Assembly (NCBI GenBank): GCA_900540735.1
Contig: UQHB01000030.1
Span: 1-32,178 of the forward strand
Direction: 5' to 3'
DNA length: 32,178 nt
Origin: an uncultured Megasphaera sp.
GTDB lineage: Bacteria; Bacillota; Negativicutes; Veillonellales; Megasphaeraceae
Shown here: piece by piece, positions 7,164-15,660 of the stretch
Numbering within the stretch: position 1 is the stretch's first letter
Layout of the letters: the number at the start of each line of letters is the position of its first letter
Translations under genes and position numbers: made by a program
The notes under the pieces: generated by a model
Told to the model about the DNA's origin: nothing
Seen by the model: the letters and a program-made list of their open reading frames with translations, nothing else
Databases searched by the model: none

Positions 7164-8123
7164 TTAATTGTTCGTATAATAGCGTTCATACGCTCTGATG
7201 ATACGGCCTACCATATCGTGGCGGACGACGTCGGCTTCAGTGAAATAGACCATGCCTACGCCGGACACGCGAGCTAATACTTTTTCCGCTTCCGTGAGGC
7301 CTGAAATATTGCGGTTCCCTAAGTCAATCTGCGTAATGTCGCCGTTGACGACGACACGGGAATGGTTGCCCATACGAGTTAGGAACATCTTCATCTGTTC
7401 GCGCGTCGTGTTCTGCGCTTCGTCGAGAATGATGAATGATTCTTCCAAGGTCCGGCCGCGCATGTACGCCAGCGGTGCCACTTCAATAATGCCGCGGTCA
7501 ATCATCTTTTGGAATTGTTCAAACCCAAACATATCTGCTAAGGCATCGTAAAGAGGCCGCAAATAGGGATCGATTTTTTCTTGCAAGTCTCCTGGCAAAA
7601 AGCCCAGTTTTTCCCCCGCTTCCACAGCAGGGCGTGTGAGGATGATGCGGCTTACTTCGCGGTTTTTGAGGTAAAACGCCGCAAGAGCTACAGCTAGGTA
7701 TGTCTTCCCTGTGCCAGCTGGTCCAATACCGAAGGTAACTAAATTTTTACGAATCGAATCGACGTATTCCTTTTGGCCTAAGGTCTTGGGCTTAATCAAT
7801 TTACCCCGCGCCGAAACGTTAATCGTATCGTCGTACATTTCTTCTAAGGCTTCGCCTTTCCCTTCTTTAATTAAAGACGAAGCATAGCGGACGTGCTGCG
7901 TGGTCAGCTGGGTCTGTTCGCGATTGAGACGGCGCAGCATGCACAGGACTTCTTCAATTTGTCCAAGGTCTGCTGTTTTACCGACCATGATGATTTCATC
8001 ACCACGCGCAGCAATGCGGCACGTTGGGAACTGTTTTTGCAAGGTTTTCAATAATTCATCTTTAAAGCCCAAAATAGCCTTGGCTTCAGAGACATCAGAA
8101 AAATGTAGTCGCTTTTCTATCAC
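7164..8123 (-). CDS. PhoH-family ATPase (PhoL type)
   Basis: 319 residues. Cytoplasmic P-loop ATPase; relatives next to ybeY are thought to act on RNA, probably as helicases. An N-terminal KH-like region occupies about 1-100, then comes the PhoH ATPase domain with Walker A GPAGTGKT (134-141) and Walker B ILDEAQN (232-238), followed by the conserved MFLTRMG and GDITQIDL motifs. The start codon is GTG at 8121-8123, with AAAGGAG about 10 nt upstream; no ATG nearby fits better. It is followed by ybeY with a ribosome binding site in the short gap. The pairing supports a role in RNA metabolism rather than in phosphate starvation, despite the family name. Confidence 0.92.
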   Translation of the reverse strand: MIEKRLHFSDVSEAKAILGFKDELLKTLQKQFPTCRIAARGDEIIMVGKTADLGQIEEVLCMLRRLNREQTQLTTQHVRYASSLIKEGKGEALEEMYDDTINVSARGKLIKPKTLGQKEYVDSIRKNLVTFGIGPAGTGKTYLAVALAAFYLKNREVSRIILTRPAVEAGEKLGFLPGDLQEKIDPYLRPLYDALADMFGFEQFQKMIDRGIIEVAPLAYMRGRTLEESFIILDEAQNTTREQMKMFLTRMGNHSRVVVNGDITQIDLGNRNISGLTEAEKVLARVSGVGMVYFTEADVVRHDMVGRIIRAYERYYTNN

Positions 8124-8138
8124 TAAGGTATCGCTCCT

Positions 8139-9092
8139 TTACGTATCCATAAATTTTCGGACAGCCTTTCCGCCAAGGTAGGTACATTTTTTCCCTTGGT
8201 ACGTGTCACGACGGACGAGTTCGGCATCAATCATATCGCGGATTTTCCACCAGCCCATGCCCCAGTTGGCAAATTCCGTCGCCTCTTTCGGTGCTCTGCC
8301 GATGAGCCGCTGAAAGACGATGTCTGGACGGCAGTACTCGAGGAAGGTCACGACTCTATCGACGTATTCCTCTACAGAGACTAAGGAAATTTCTTCCTTT
8401 GCATACCAGTCGGCCATAACCGTATTCTTGATGATATACAAGGCATGGAGCTTGACTTCGTGACTCGGCAAGGCTGAAATGACCTTAGCCGTTTCGATGA
8501 CATCATCCATCGTGTCCCACGGCAAATCTAAGATGACGTGCGTACACGTACGAAAGCCATAGGATGCTGTCATGAGCATACCATCAATATATTCTGCTAA
8601 TGTATGGCCTCGGTTAATTTTCTGTAAGGTTTTGTAGTTGACCGTCTGCAGGCCGTACTCGATGAGAATATCTACATGATATTCGTCACGGATTGCAGCG
8701 AGAATATCGAAATAAGTCTTGTTCACACAGTCTGGCCGCGTGGCAATGGCAATGGCCACGATGTTCGGGCGGCACGCCTGGATGAGATATTCCTTAAAGA
8801 CCTTAGGCGGTAAATAGGTATTCGTAAAATTTTGGAAATAGGCAATGAATTTATGGGCTTTGTACTTTGGCTCAATATGGGCAATGTTCGCATCAATTTG
8901 CTGGCCAATCGTCACGGACGCTGGCAGATTTTCATAACCTGCGCCAATGGAGCCGCAAAAGACACAGCCCTTTGTACCGAGCGTGCCGTCCCGATTAGGG
9001 CAGGTGTTGGGAATACTAATGGGTAATTTATAGACTTTTTCACCGTATGTTTCTTTTAAATACGTTGAATAGACGTTGTAACGTTCGTTCAT
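8139..9092 (-). CDS. Radical SAM protein, TIGR01212 (YhcC/YtqA) family
   Basis: 317 residues. The N-terminal segment CPNRDGTLGTKGCVFCGS holds the cluster cysteines C31, C43 and C46 in the long CX11CX2C spacing typical of TIGR01212 (YtqA/YhcC) proteins. Further family blocks are FIAYFQNFTNTY, IATRPDC and IEYGLQTVNYKTLQKINRGH. These proteins bind a 4Fe-4S cluster and S-adenosylmethionine; their reaction is not established to my knowledge. The start ATG overlaps the last codon of the DUF4080 gene upstream (ATGA), so the two radical SAM genes are translationally coupled. It ends 15 nt before phoH. Family assignment is secure, function unknown. Confidence 0.9.
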   Translation of the reverse strand: MNERYNVYSTYLKETYGEKVYKLPISIPNTCPNRDGTLGTKGCVFCGSIGAGYENLPASVTIGQQIDANIAHIEPKYKAHKFIAYFQNFTNTYLPPKVFKEYLIQACRPNIVAIAIATRPDCVNKTYFDILAAIRDEYHVDILIEYGLQTVNYKTLQKINRGHTLAEYIDGMLMTASYGFRTCTHVILDLPWDTMDDVIETAKVISALPSHEVKLHALYIIKNTVMADWYAKEEISLVSVEEYVDRVVTFLEYCRPDIVFQRLIGRAPKEATEFANWGMGWWKIRDMIDAELVRRDTYQGKKCTYLGGKAVRKFMDT

Positions 9093-10840
9093 ACTACTCC
9101 TTTATACGCCGGGATGACTTGCCAGTTTGCCCGGTGTGTTTGTTTTTCGGCGAGGATATAGACTTCGCCAGTGGGGATATCTTCATATTTCTGCAAGGCC
9201 TGCAGGGTCGCTGGGGACACGCGCCAAATACGGTAGCGCATCTTCACATCACGCCAACTCGTAAAATGGTAGCCTTTGACGTATTGCGAGAGCCATCGTT
9301 CGTCGCGGAATAACGCATCCGTTTCAGCGCGCTCACATTCATGCCACTGCAAAAAGTCCACAGGCAGGCGGAAGCGGAAAAACGTCAGCATATCAAGGGC
9401 TAAGAGCTCGCGGCAGACCACCTTGGCCGTTTCCGGTATAGAGAGCCTTTGCAAGCAGTCCCAGACGAATTGGCAGAGCGTCTCGTCATTAATGGCAATG
9501 CGGTCGTAGCCCTTCGCTAGCCACGCATCTGTAATGATTTCGTAAAGCTTAAAGTAATCGTCCTTAAAAAACTGCTCTACATAGCCTAAAGTATACTGGA
9601 ATTTTTCAGCATTGTACGTCCGCTCGAAAACATCTTCAAAGACCTTCATATACTGCACATCTTCATAGGGCAGCCACGTCGTCGCCAAGACTTCATACGG
9701 CCCGCACGGGTCATAGTGATAGTCATCCGGGTAGTCGCGGCGAATGCCCGAGCCTTTTAAGAGCTTTAAAAAGCCAATTTGCAGCTTATGCGGATGAAGC
9801 GAATAAATATCGTTAAAGGACTGGCGCAAATGGGTCATATCTTCATAGGGAAGGCCCACAATCAAATCGAGATGTAAATGCATGTTGCCAAAAGACAAGA
9901 GCTTTTCCATAATGTATTCCATATGAGGCCAATCGTTGTGGCGGTGAATCGCTTTGAGCGTGGGCTCATACGTCGTTTGAATGCCCATTTCCAGCTGAAT
10001 CCGCCCTTTCGGGGCTTTCGCCAGGAGGTCTAAATCACTATCTTTTAAAATAGCCGGTTCGATTTCTAAATGGAAATTAATAGGCCTATCGACACCAATC
10101 ATGTACTCTACCATAGGACGATAATGCTTGGGGTTGCAATTGAAGGTCCGGTCGACAAACTTAATCTGATGGACACCGGCATCGACAAACTGCTGCAATT
10201 CATCTAAAACGAGAGGCACCGAACGGAAACGGACCGTATCATTATTCCCGGATAAGCAATACTGGCAATGGAAAGGACAGCCGCGAGAGCTTTCGTAATA
10301 CATGATTTTATGGGCAAGACTACTAAAATCTTCCCCTTCATACGGAAAAGGAAGGGTATCCAAATTACGCACTTCCCGAAAGATTTCGTTCCCTTTAATG
10401 CTGCCCCCTACTCGTCCGAGGACACCGACGATGTTCGTCCCATCGCGCCCAGCTTCGAGCTCACGAATAAAAGCAGGCCAAATCTCTTCGCCTTCGCCTT
10501 GCATGACGTAATCAATCGTTAGGTGGTCATTGAGGACATCACGTGCCGTATACGACACTTCCGGGCCGCCAACGACGACGCGTACGTGCGGCAAGACTTC
10601 TTTTATAAGCGCAATCAAATGGCACGTCATTTCAATATTCCAAATATAGCACGAAAAGCCAATGACATCAGGCTGCAAACTGTAAATATGGCGCAGTATG
10701 TCGTAACTGTTTTGGTTAATCGTGTATTCGGCTTTTTGTACGTTCGTCAGGCCAGCCTGACAGCACGCCGTCATGAGACAACGCAAGGCCAGAGACGAAT
10801 GAATAAATTTTGCATTTAATGTCGTCAATAAGACATTCAT
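9089..10840 (-). CDS. B12-binding-domain radical SAM protein with DUF4080
   Basis: 583 residues. The N-terminus (MNVLLTTLNAKFIHSSLA) and the GFSCYIWNIEMT/VVVGGPEVSY blocks match the cobalamin-binding-like domain (1-130). The radical SAM core follows, with SSRGCPFHCQYCLSG (Cys188, 192, 195, the classic CX3CX2C). The C-terminal DUF4080 region occupies roughly 380-583. The canonical DxHxxG cobalamin motif is not evident, so B12 binding is uncertain. Function is unknown; the family is widespread in anaerobic Firmicutes. The ATG at 10840 has only a weak AGAGAAG ribosome binding site. It is the first gene of the minus-strand run and overlaps the next by 4 nt. Confidence 0.9.
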   Translation of the reverse strand: MNVLLTTLNAKFIHSSLALRCLMTACCQAGLTNVQKAEYTINQNSYDILRHIYSLQPDVIGFSCYIWNIEMTCHLIALIKEVLPHVRVVVGGPEVSYTARDVLNDHLTIDYVMQGEGEEIWPAFIRELEAGRDGTNIVGVLGRVGGSIKGNEIFREVRNLDTLPFPYEGEDFSSLAHKIMYYESSRGCPFHCQYCLSGNNDTVRFRSVPLVLDELQQFVDAGVHQIKFVDRTFNCNPKHYRPMVEYMIGVDRPINFHLEIEPAILKDSDLDLLAKAPKGRIQLEMGIQTTYEPTLKAIHRHNDWPHMEYIMEKLLSFGNMHLHLDLIVGLPYEDMTHLRQSFNDIYSLHPHKLQIGFLKLLKGSGIRRDYPDDYHYDPCGPYEVLATTWLPYEDVQYMKVFEDVFERTYNAEKFQYTLGYVEQFFKDDYFKLYEIITDAWLAKGYDRIAINDETLCQFVWDCLQRLSIPETAKVVCRELLALDMLTFFRFRLPVDFLQWHECERAETDALFRDERWLSQYVKGYHFTSWRDVKMRYRIWRVSPATLQALQKYEDIPTGEVYILAEKQTHRANWQVIPAYKGVV

Positions 10841-11218
10841 AGTATCTTCTCTTTCTCATCTATATGTATGAGCCTATTATACTACAAGCACCATTTATTA
10901 TTCTAGGCTGTTTTGTAGTTTTTAATAGTTTAGTCGACCTCTGCCCAGCTTTTTTATGCATACATAAATACACACAAAAAAGAATCGAAACAATTTTCTT
11001 TTATTTTACCATTATAGAAATTACAAATTTCAACAATATCTTGCAATTTTAACATGTATATTATTTTTTATTTATATAACATAATTATTAAGCTATTCTT
11101 TACTTTATTTTAAAATTATTATACAATTTATTTATAAGTTTCGAATGATTTTCAATAAACTTCTAACTTATATTAATTTTAGCATCACATATATTGTCGA
11201 GTATAAGGAGAAAATATT
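10841..11218. other. Divergent AT-rich intergenic region upstream of gdhA
   Basis: 378 bp between the divergent DUF4080 gene and gdhA. It is very AT-rich, with no protein-like frame and no recognisable riboswitch or tRNA. A TATAAT on the minus strand (10876-10881) is a plausible -10 box for the radical SAM operon, but no good -35 box is seen. For gdhA several AT-rich hexamers compete and I cannot choose one. The gdhA ribosome binding site AAGGAG is at about 11204-11209. Confidence 0.5.
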
Positions 11219-12568
11219 ATGTCCAAAATGCAACAGTACGTAAACGACGTCTTAGCAGTCGTCAAAAGCCGTGACCCTGAACAGATTGAATTCCAGCATG
11301 CCGTAACGGAAGTATTCAACTCCATCGTGCCCATGCTCGAAAAAGAACCGAAATATAAAGAACATCACATCTTAGAACGCATTGTCGAACCAGAACGAGT
11401 TATTATGTTCCGCGTTCCTTGGGAAGATGACAAAGGCGAAATCCATGTCAACCGCGGCTACCGTGTTCAGGCCAACAGCTCCATTGGGCCGTACAAAGGT
11501 GGTCTCCGCTTCCATCCGAGCGTCAATTTAAGTATCTTAAAATTCCTCGCATTCGAACAGATTTTTAAAAATGCCTTAACAGGCCTCCCCATCGGCGGCG
11601 GTAAAGGCGGCTCTAACTTTGACCCGAAAGGCAAATCGGACCGCGAAGTTATGCGTTTCTGCCAGAGCTTCATGAACGAATTATATCGCCACATTGGCCC
11701 AAACATCGACGTACCGGCTGGCGATATCGGCGTTGGCGGCCGTGAAATCGGCTTCCTCTATGGCCAGTACAAACGCATTCGCGATGCCTTCGATGCCGGT
11801 GTCTTGACGGGTAAAGGCATTAACTACGGCGGTTCTTTAGCACGTACAGAAGCAACGGGCTATGGCCTCCTCTACTTCGTCCAGAATATGCTTGAAAATA
11901 AAGACATTGACTTAAAAGGTAAAACTGTCGTCGTTTCCGGTTCTGGTAACGTAGCTATTTATGCGATTAAAAAAGCACAAGAATTAGGTGCTAATGTCGT
12001 TACCTGCTCTGACTCGAATGGCTATATTTATGACCCAGAAGGCATTGATGTCGCAACAGTTCAGGAAATCAAAGAAGTACATCGCGGCCGCATTAAAGAA
12101 TATGTCGCTAAGCATCCGAAAGCACAGTACCATGAAGGCAGCTCCGGCGTGTGGACGATTCCATGCTTCGTCGCTCTTCCTTGCGCTACACAAGACGAAA
12201 TCGACCTCGATTCGGCGAAAACTCTCGTAGCTAACGGCGTCAAAGCTATCGGCGAAGGGGCTAACATGCCTTCCACTCTCGATGCGATGGCTTACTTCCA
12301 GGAAAACGGCGTTCTCTTTGCACCGGCAAAAGCAGCTAACGCTGGCGGTGTTGCTGTATCGGCTCTCGAAATGGCCCAGAACTCGGAACGCATGTCTTGG
12401 ACCTTTGAAGAAGTTGACGGCAAATTAAAAGATATTATGAAAGATATCTTTGATCAGGCCAAAGAAAATGCTGAAAAATATGGAGTACCTGATAACTACG
12501 TAGCAGGTGCTAATATTACGGCCTTCAAAAAAGTGGCTGATGCCATGATTGAACTTGGCTTAGTCTAA
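11219..12568 (+). CDS. gdhA: Glutamate dehydrogenase, NADP-type (GdhA)
   Basis: 449 residues, matching the hexameric bacterial NADP-dependent enzymes (E. coli GdhA is 447). It interconverts 2-oxoglutarate plus ammonium and glutamate in the cytoplasm. The substrate site is intact: PYKGGLRFHP (Lys93), LPIGGGKGGS (Lys129) and PAGDIGVG with the catalytic Asp169. The Rossmann motif GSGNVA is at 241-246; SDS at 264-266, after the second strand, fits NADP preference. Ribosome binding site TAAGGAG lies 9 nt before the ATG, and a strong terminator follows at 12611-12638. Codon use is strongly biased, as in highly expressed genes. Identity is firm; the cofactor call is an inference. Confidence 0.96.
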   Translation: MSKMQQYVNDVLAVVKSRDPEQIEFQHAVTEVFNSIVPMLEKEPKYKEHHILERIVEPERVIMFRVPWEDDKGEIHVNRGYRVQANSSIGPYKGGLRFHPSVNLSILKFLAFEQIFKNALTGLPIGGGKGGSNFDPKGKSDREVMRFCQSFMNELYRHIGPNIDVPAGDIGVGGREIGFLYGQYKRIRDAFDAGVLTGKGINYGGSLARTEATGYGLLYFVQNMLENKDIDLKGKTVVVSGSGNVAIYAIKKAQELGANVVTCSDSNGYIYDPEGIDVATVQEIKEVHRGRIKEYVAKHPKAQYHEGSSGVWTIPCFVALPCATQDEIDLDSAKTLVANGVKAIGEGANMPSTLDAMAYFQENGVLFAPAKAANAGGVAVSALEMAQNSERMSWTFEEVDGKLKDIMKDIFDQAKENAEKYGVPDNYVAGANITAFKKVADAMIELGLV

Positions 12569-12610
12569 AAAGTATGCTATAATACCTAGCACAATAGAAT
12601 GCAAAGCAAT

Positions 12611-12638
12611 AAAAAAAGCGGCTTAGGCCGCTTTTTTT
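12611..12638 (+). terminator. Terminator of gdhA
   Basis: GCGGC (12618-12622) pairs with GCCGC (12627-12631) around TTAG. The stem is extended by an A run before and a T run after, giving an ideal intrinsic terminator. The reverse strand has the same structure. It lies 30 nt upstream of the ribosome binding site of the next gene. Confidence 0.92.
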
Positions 12639-12667
12639 ATTGGAAAACACAGGGAGGTTATTCTATT

Positions 12668-13870
12668 ATGACAACGAAACTTGAGTCGCAAGGACCTACG
12701 TTGATACTTACAATTTTCTTAGGAGCACTCGCTGCGATTGCACCCCTTTCGACAGACATGTATTTGCCATCGCTTCCAGAAATCATGGATATCTTTGGCG
12801 CGTCTACGTCCCTCGTCCAGCTGACGATTACCGCATCCATTGCCGGGATGGCCTTTGGGCAAGTCACTGCCGGCCCTATGAGCGATGATAAAGGCCGTAA
12901 GGTGCCTCTTTTCATTGGCATGGCCTTATTTATGCTCAGTAGTTTAGCCTGTATTTTTGCGCCGACTATGGAGTTATTCATTGCTTTCCGCTTCATCCAA
13001 GGCTTTATGGGTGGTACAGGCATCGTCATTGCCCGCGCCGTTGCCCGTGACATTTGCAAAGGCTCCGCTCTGACGAAGTTTTTCTCTCTCCTCATGATGA
13101 TTAATGGATTAGCACCGATTTTAGCCCCCGTTATTGGCGGTCAGATTCTTCGTTTTGCTGATTGGCGCGCTATTTTCGTCACCCTCTTTGCCATTGGCTT
13201 AGTCTTGACCGTTGGCGCACTGGTCATGAAAGAAACGCTGCCTAAAGAAAAGCGTATTTCCGGCGGCATGGGGCCGATTTTGCATAGTTTCGCAGCCTTA
13301 CTAAAAGATAAATACTTTATGGGCCACTGCATTATGCAGTGTTTCTCTTTCGCCGCCTTCTTTGCTTATATTTCGGGTGCATCCTTTGTCTTCCAGAATA
13401 TGTTCCACGTATCGCCGCAGACCTTTAGTTATATTTTCGGGGCTAACGGCATTGCCTTGATGATTACAGGCATCCTCGTAGGACGTATTACAGGACGCAT
13501 TCCGGACTGGAAAATTTTACGGTTCTCCCTTCTACAAGCCCTGATTGGCAGTTTGGCTCTCTTTGCTGCCTTTTGGTTTGACCTATCCATCGCCTTTGTC
13601 ATCGTCTTTTTGATGGTAACGATTTCGACGATTGCTTCTATCGGTACGAGCAGCTTTTCCATGGCTATGCAGGCACAAGGCAAAGTTGCTGGCGGTGCTT
13701 CGGCCTTAATTGGCTTTTTCTCCATGATTTCCGGGGCCGTTATGGCACCGATTGTCGGGATTGCTGGCGACCAAACGGCTATACCGATGGCCATCATTAT
13801 GGTACTCGGTGAATTGGGTGCCTTCCTTTGCTATTATTTCTACATCCGTCCCTATCATTTACCAAAATAA
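12668..13870 (+). CDS. Bcr/CflA-family MFS drug-resistance transporter
   Basis: 400 residues with about twelve hydrophobic helices, a proton-driven exporter of the inner membrane. The family signature APLSTDMYLPSLPEI is in helix 1 (25-39). The MFS motif A variant GPMSDDKGRK is at 69-78, and RFIQGFMGGTGIVIARA marks helix 4. The ATG at 12668 has AGGGAGG upstream. The frame is open further upstream, but only through the gdhA terminator. With that terminator just in front, expression depends on read-through or a promoter I could not see. Relatives export bicyclomycin, chloramphenicol or sulfonamides; the substrate here cannot be told from sequence. Confidence 0.92.
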   Translation: MTTKLESQGPTLILTIFLGALAAIAPLSTDMYLPSLPEIMDIFGASTSLVQLTITASIAGMAFGQVTAGPMSDDKGRKVPLFIGMALFMLSSLACIFAPTMELFIAFRFIQGFMGGTGIVIARAVARDICKGSALTKFFSLLMMINGLAPILAPVIGGQILRFADWRAIFVTLFAIGLVLTVGALVMKETLPKEKRISGGMGPILHSFAALLKDKYFMGHCIMQCFSFAAFFAYISGASFVFQNMFHVSPQTFSYIFGANGIALMITGILVGRITGRIPDWKILRFSLLQALIGSLALFAAFWFDLSIAFVIVFLMVTISTIASIGTSSFSMAMQAQGKVAGGASALIGFFSMISGAVMAPIVGIAGDQTAIPMAIIMVLGELGAFLCYYFYIRPYHLPK

Positions 13871-13884
13871 TATATCGCCTTTTC

Positions 13885-13918
13885 AGAGCTGTCTTTCTAT
13901 CAATAGAAGGGCAGCTCT
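13885..13918. terminator. Shared hairpin between convergent genes
   Basis: The 16-nt arms 13885-13900 and 13903-13918 pair with two G-U pairs (AGAGCTG against CAGCTCT at the base). A modest T-rich tail lies on the plus side. It overlaps the last codon and stop of the minus-strand gene ending at 13900. Confidence 0.6.
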
Positions 13919-14877
13919 ATTTGTTTCTGGTGTCCTTGCTGGGCTAAGGTCATGAAGGCTCTAGCCCGGCGTAAGGAAAATCCCGGTAAGGGATGATTCT
14001 TCTTGACGTACCGCGTCATTTCCGCCTGTACATCATCGTATTCTTCACGAATCAAGGCTTGGCGCATACGGCAAATATAGATAAACCCTCGCGGTATACC
14101 CCCACTCTCGACGGCCCTATCGTACATCGCTTGATACATCGTACCTTGTCGCAGCCGCATGTACACCGTCAACAAGGCTTGGGTCAACGCCGGAGAAGAA
14201 GCCTTGCCAGCACTGTAATAGTCCGTTAAGTACTGGGCATACTCATAGTATTTAGCCGCTTGCCCAAAGGCTTCAGCCATCGGTAAATAGCCCTGCTGTC
14301 CGGCAATATCGTATAGTTTCCCCCTCATATAATATATATCCTGAGGAAAAAGCCAATGCGTCCGTATGTCTCGTAAATCTTGGAGCTGCGCGACGTGTGC
14401 TGCTAAACGGCTATGTTCTTGCAACCGCTCCATGGCCTGCACGGCTTTATAGAACATCGCTCGTTCTGGTTGAATCATTGCTTGGTATTTCGTCCACAGA
14501 ATGCTTTCTTCTTCACGCAAGACATCTGTTACGGTCACGATGCGTAAGGCCGTACGGCATAAGCGATAGCAAATCCGTTCATACAAGGCCGGGTCCTTAT
14601 GCCTTTTGTCTTTCTCTAACGTAATTAGCATACGGTCATAAATTTGGCACGCTTGACGCCACTGTTTTGCTGGCTCTGGGACATCAAAGCACTCCGCGTT
14701 TTCCAATAATTTCGCACACCGATACATGTCGATAAGCCGTGGCTTAATAGCGACTAATTCCGTGTAGACTGCAAGGGCTGTGGTGTACGCATCTTTCGTC
14801 TGTACACGCCGTAGTAAAGCATTGCGGTAGGCCTCTAAGGCCCGTTCTTGTAACTGTTTTATTTCTTGTTGTTTCAT
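13900..14877 (-). CDS. Hypothetical helical-repeat (TPR-like) protein
   Basis: 325 residues, almost entirely predicted alpha-helical, with no signal peptide and no membrane segment. Helices of the form ALAVYTELVAIKPRLIDMYRCAKLLENAE, and later AFGQAAKYYEYAQYLTDYYS and LTQALLTVYMRLRQGTMYQAMYDRAV, alternate in the way of degenerate TPR units, each with aromatic and small residues at helix contacts. I know of no named family. The start at 14877 has AGGAGG 7 nt upstream. It is transcribed alone, convergent to the Bcr transporter and followed by their shared hairpin. It is probably a cytoplasmic scaffold protein, but no function should be assigned. Confidence 0.75.
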   Translation of the reverse strand: MKQQEIKQLQERALEAYRNALLRRVQTKDAYTTALAVYTELVAIKPRLIDMYRCAKLLENAECFDVPEPAKQWRQACQIYDRMLITLEKDKRHKDPALYERICYRLCRTALRIVTVTDVLREEESILWTKYQAMIQPERAMFYKAVQAMERLQEHSRLAAHVAQLQDLRDIRTHWLFPQDIYYMRGKLYDIAGQQGYLPMAEAFGQAAKYYEYAQYLTDYYSAGKASSPALTQALLTVYMRLRQGTMYQAMYDRAVESGGIPRGFIYICRMRQALIREEYDDVQAEMTRYVKKNHPLPGFSLRRARAFMTLAQQGHQKQIELPFY

Positions 14878-14971
14878 CCATCCGCCTCCTCTGTGTCTCT
14901 ATCACTAGTATGACATAAAACGCCAGAAATAGGCTTAAGGAATGATGAAAATTTGCTGAGAAAAATTTAAT

Positions 14972-15544
14972 TTATGCTCCTTGCCGTCCGTCCCACCAGA
15001 AAGCCAGGAGCGCAATATCTTGGGATACTAAGCCCATCAAGCACACACCGAGCCACTGAAAATGTTCAAAGCCCCACGTCCCGGCATAGGAGCCTAAGGC
15101 ACCACCGACAAAGAAGGAAACCATGTAAATTGCCGTAATAAAGGAATATAAGAGGCCTAATAAGAGCCCTGTCATAACTTTACCAATGGCGACACCTCGT
15201 TCACCCGTTTTAGCTAAGGCTGCACTGAGCGGAATCATGAGTTGCGGAATGACAGAGGTAAAACCTAAGATACACGAAAAGAGAGTGACAATCGTCAAAT
15301 GAGGTGCCATATAAATGACCAACAAAGCCACAATAGCAGCGACGTTCATCGTCAAAATTAAGCGTTTCTTTTCTAAAATATCGGCTAAAGGCAAAATAAA
15401 TAAGAGGCCTAAAGCCAAACCAACTTGGGTCATCGTCGCGACAAAGCCAACCGTCGATTCGGTTACGCCGTAGTCTTTGGCCATAATCCAGATTAATTTT
15501 TCTGTTAGCGGCGGTAAGGCCTTTTCTTGTATGGTCTGTTCCAT
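14972..15544 (-). pseudogene. MFS transporter with large internal deletion
   Basis: A 190-codon open frame with a good ribosome binding site (AAGGGG before ATG 15544). The first part matches the front of an arabinose-efflux-type MFS protein: MAKDYGVTESTVGFVATMTQ, LADILEKKRLIL (motif A region) and GFTSVIPQLMIPLSAALAK. After GKVMTGLLLGLL the sequence jumps directly to YSFITAIYMVSFFVGGALGSYAGTWGFEHF, which belongs to the last helices of such proteins. About half the protein is therefore missing, and helix 1 is replaced by an atypical N-terminus. The frame is preserved across the deletion, so a short membrane protein could still be made. I treat it as a relic. It has no promoter of its own between it and the ispG terminator. 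Confidence 0.72.
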
Positions 15545-15564
15545 AGGAACCCCTTCTTTCTACT

Positions 15565-15602
15565 AAAAAAAACAACCTCATCGGAGTCATTCCGAAAGGT
15601 TG
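15565..15602 (-). terminator. Terminator of the rpsB-ispG operon
   Basis: CAACCT (15573-15578) pairs with AGGTTG (15597-15602), with inner arms TCGGA (15581-15585) and TCCGA (15591-15595). On the minus strand a run of eight U follows. It lies downstream of ispG and upstream of the truncated MFS gene. Confidence 0.88.
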
Positions 15603-15660
15603 CTTTTAGTATAGACCTATTCTTTCTCTATCAAGAGTAGGTCTTGTATGATATTTAGTT

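Noticed and set aside
10864..11052. 62-codon plus-strand frame upstream of gdhA
   Set aside because: AT-rich low-complexity translation, no ribosome binding site, overlaps the likely promoter of the minus-strand operon.
10841..11218. Riboswitch or glutamine-type RNA motif upstream of gdhA
   Set aside because: No conserved motif or stable GC stem found; only AT-rich sequence.
12599..12667. Upstream extension of the Bcr transporter frame
   Set aside because: It translates the gdhA terminator; the ATG at 12668 has a strong ribosome binding site.
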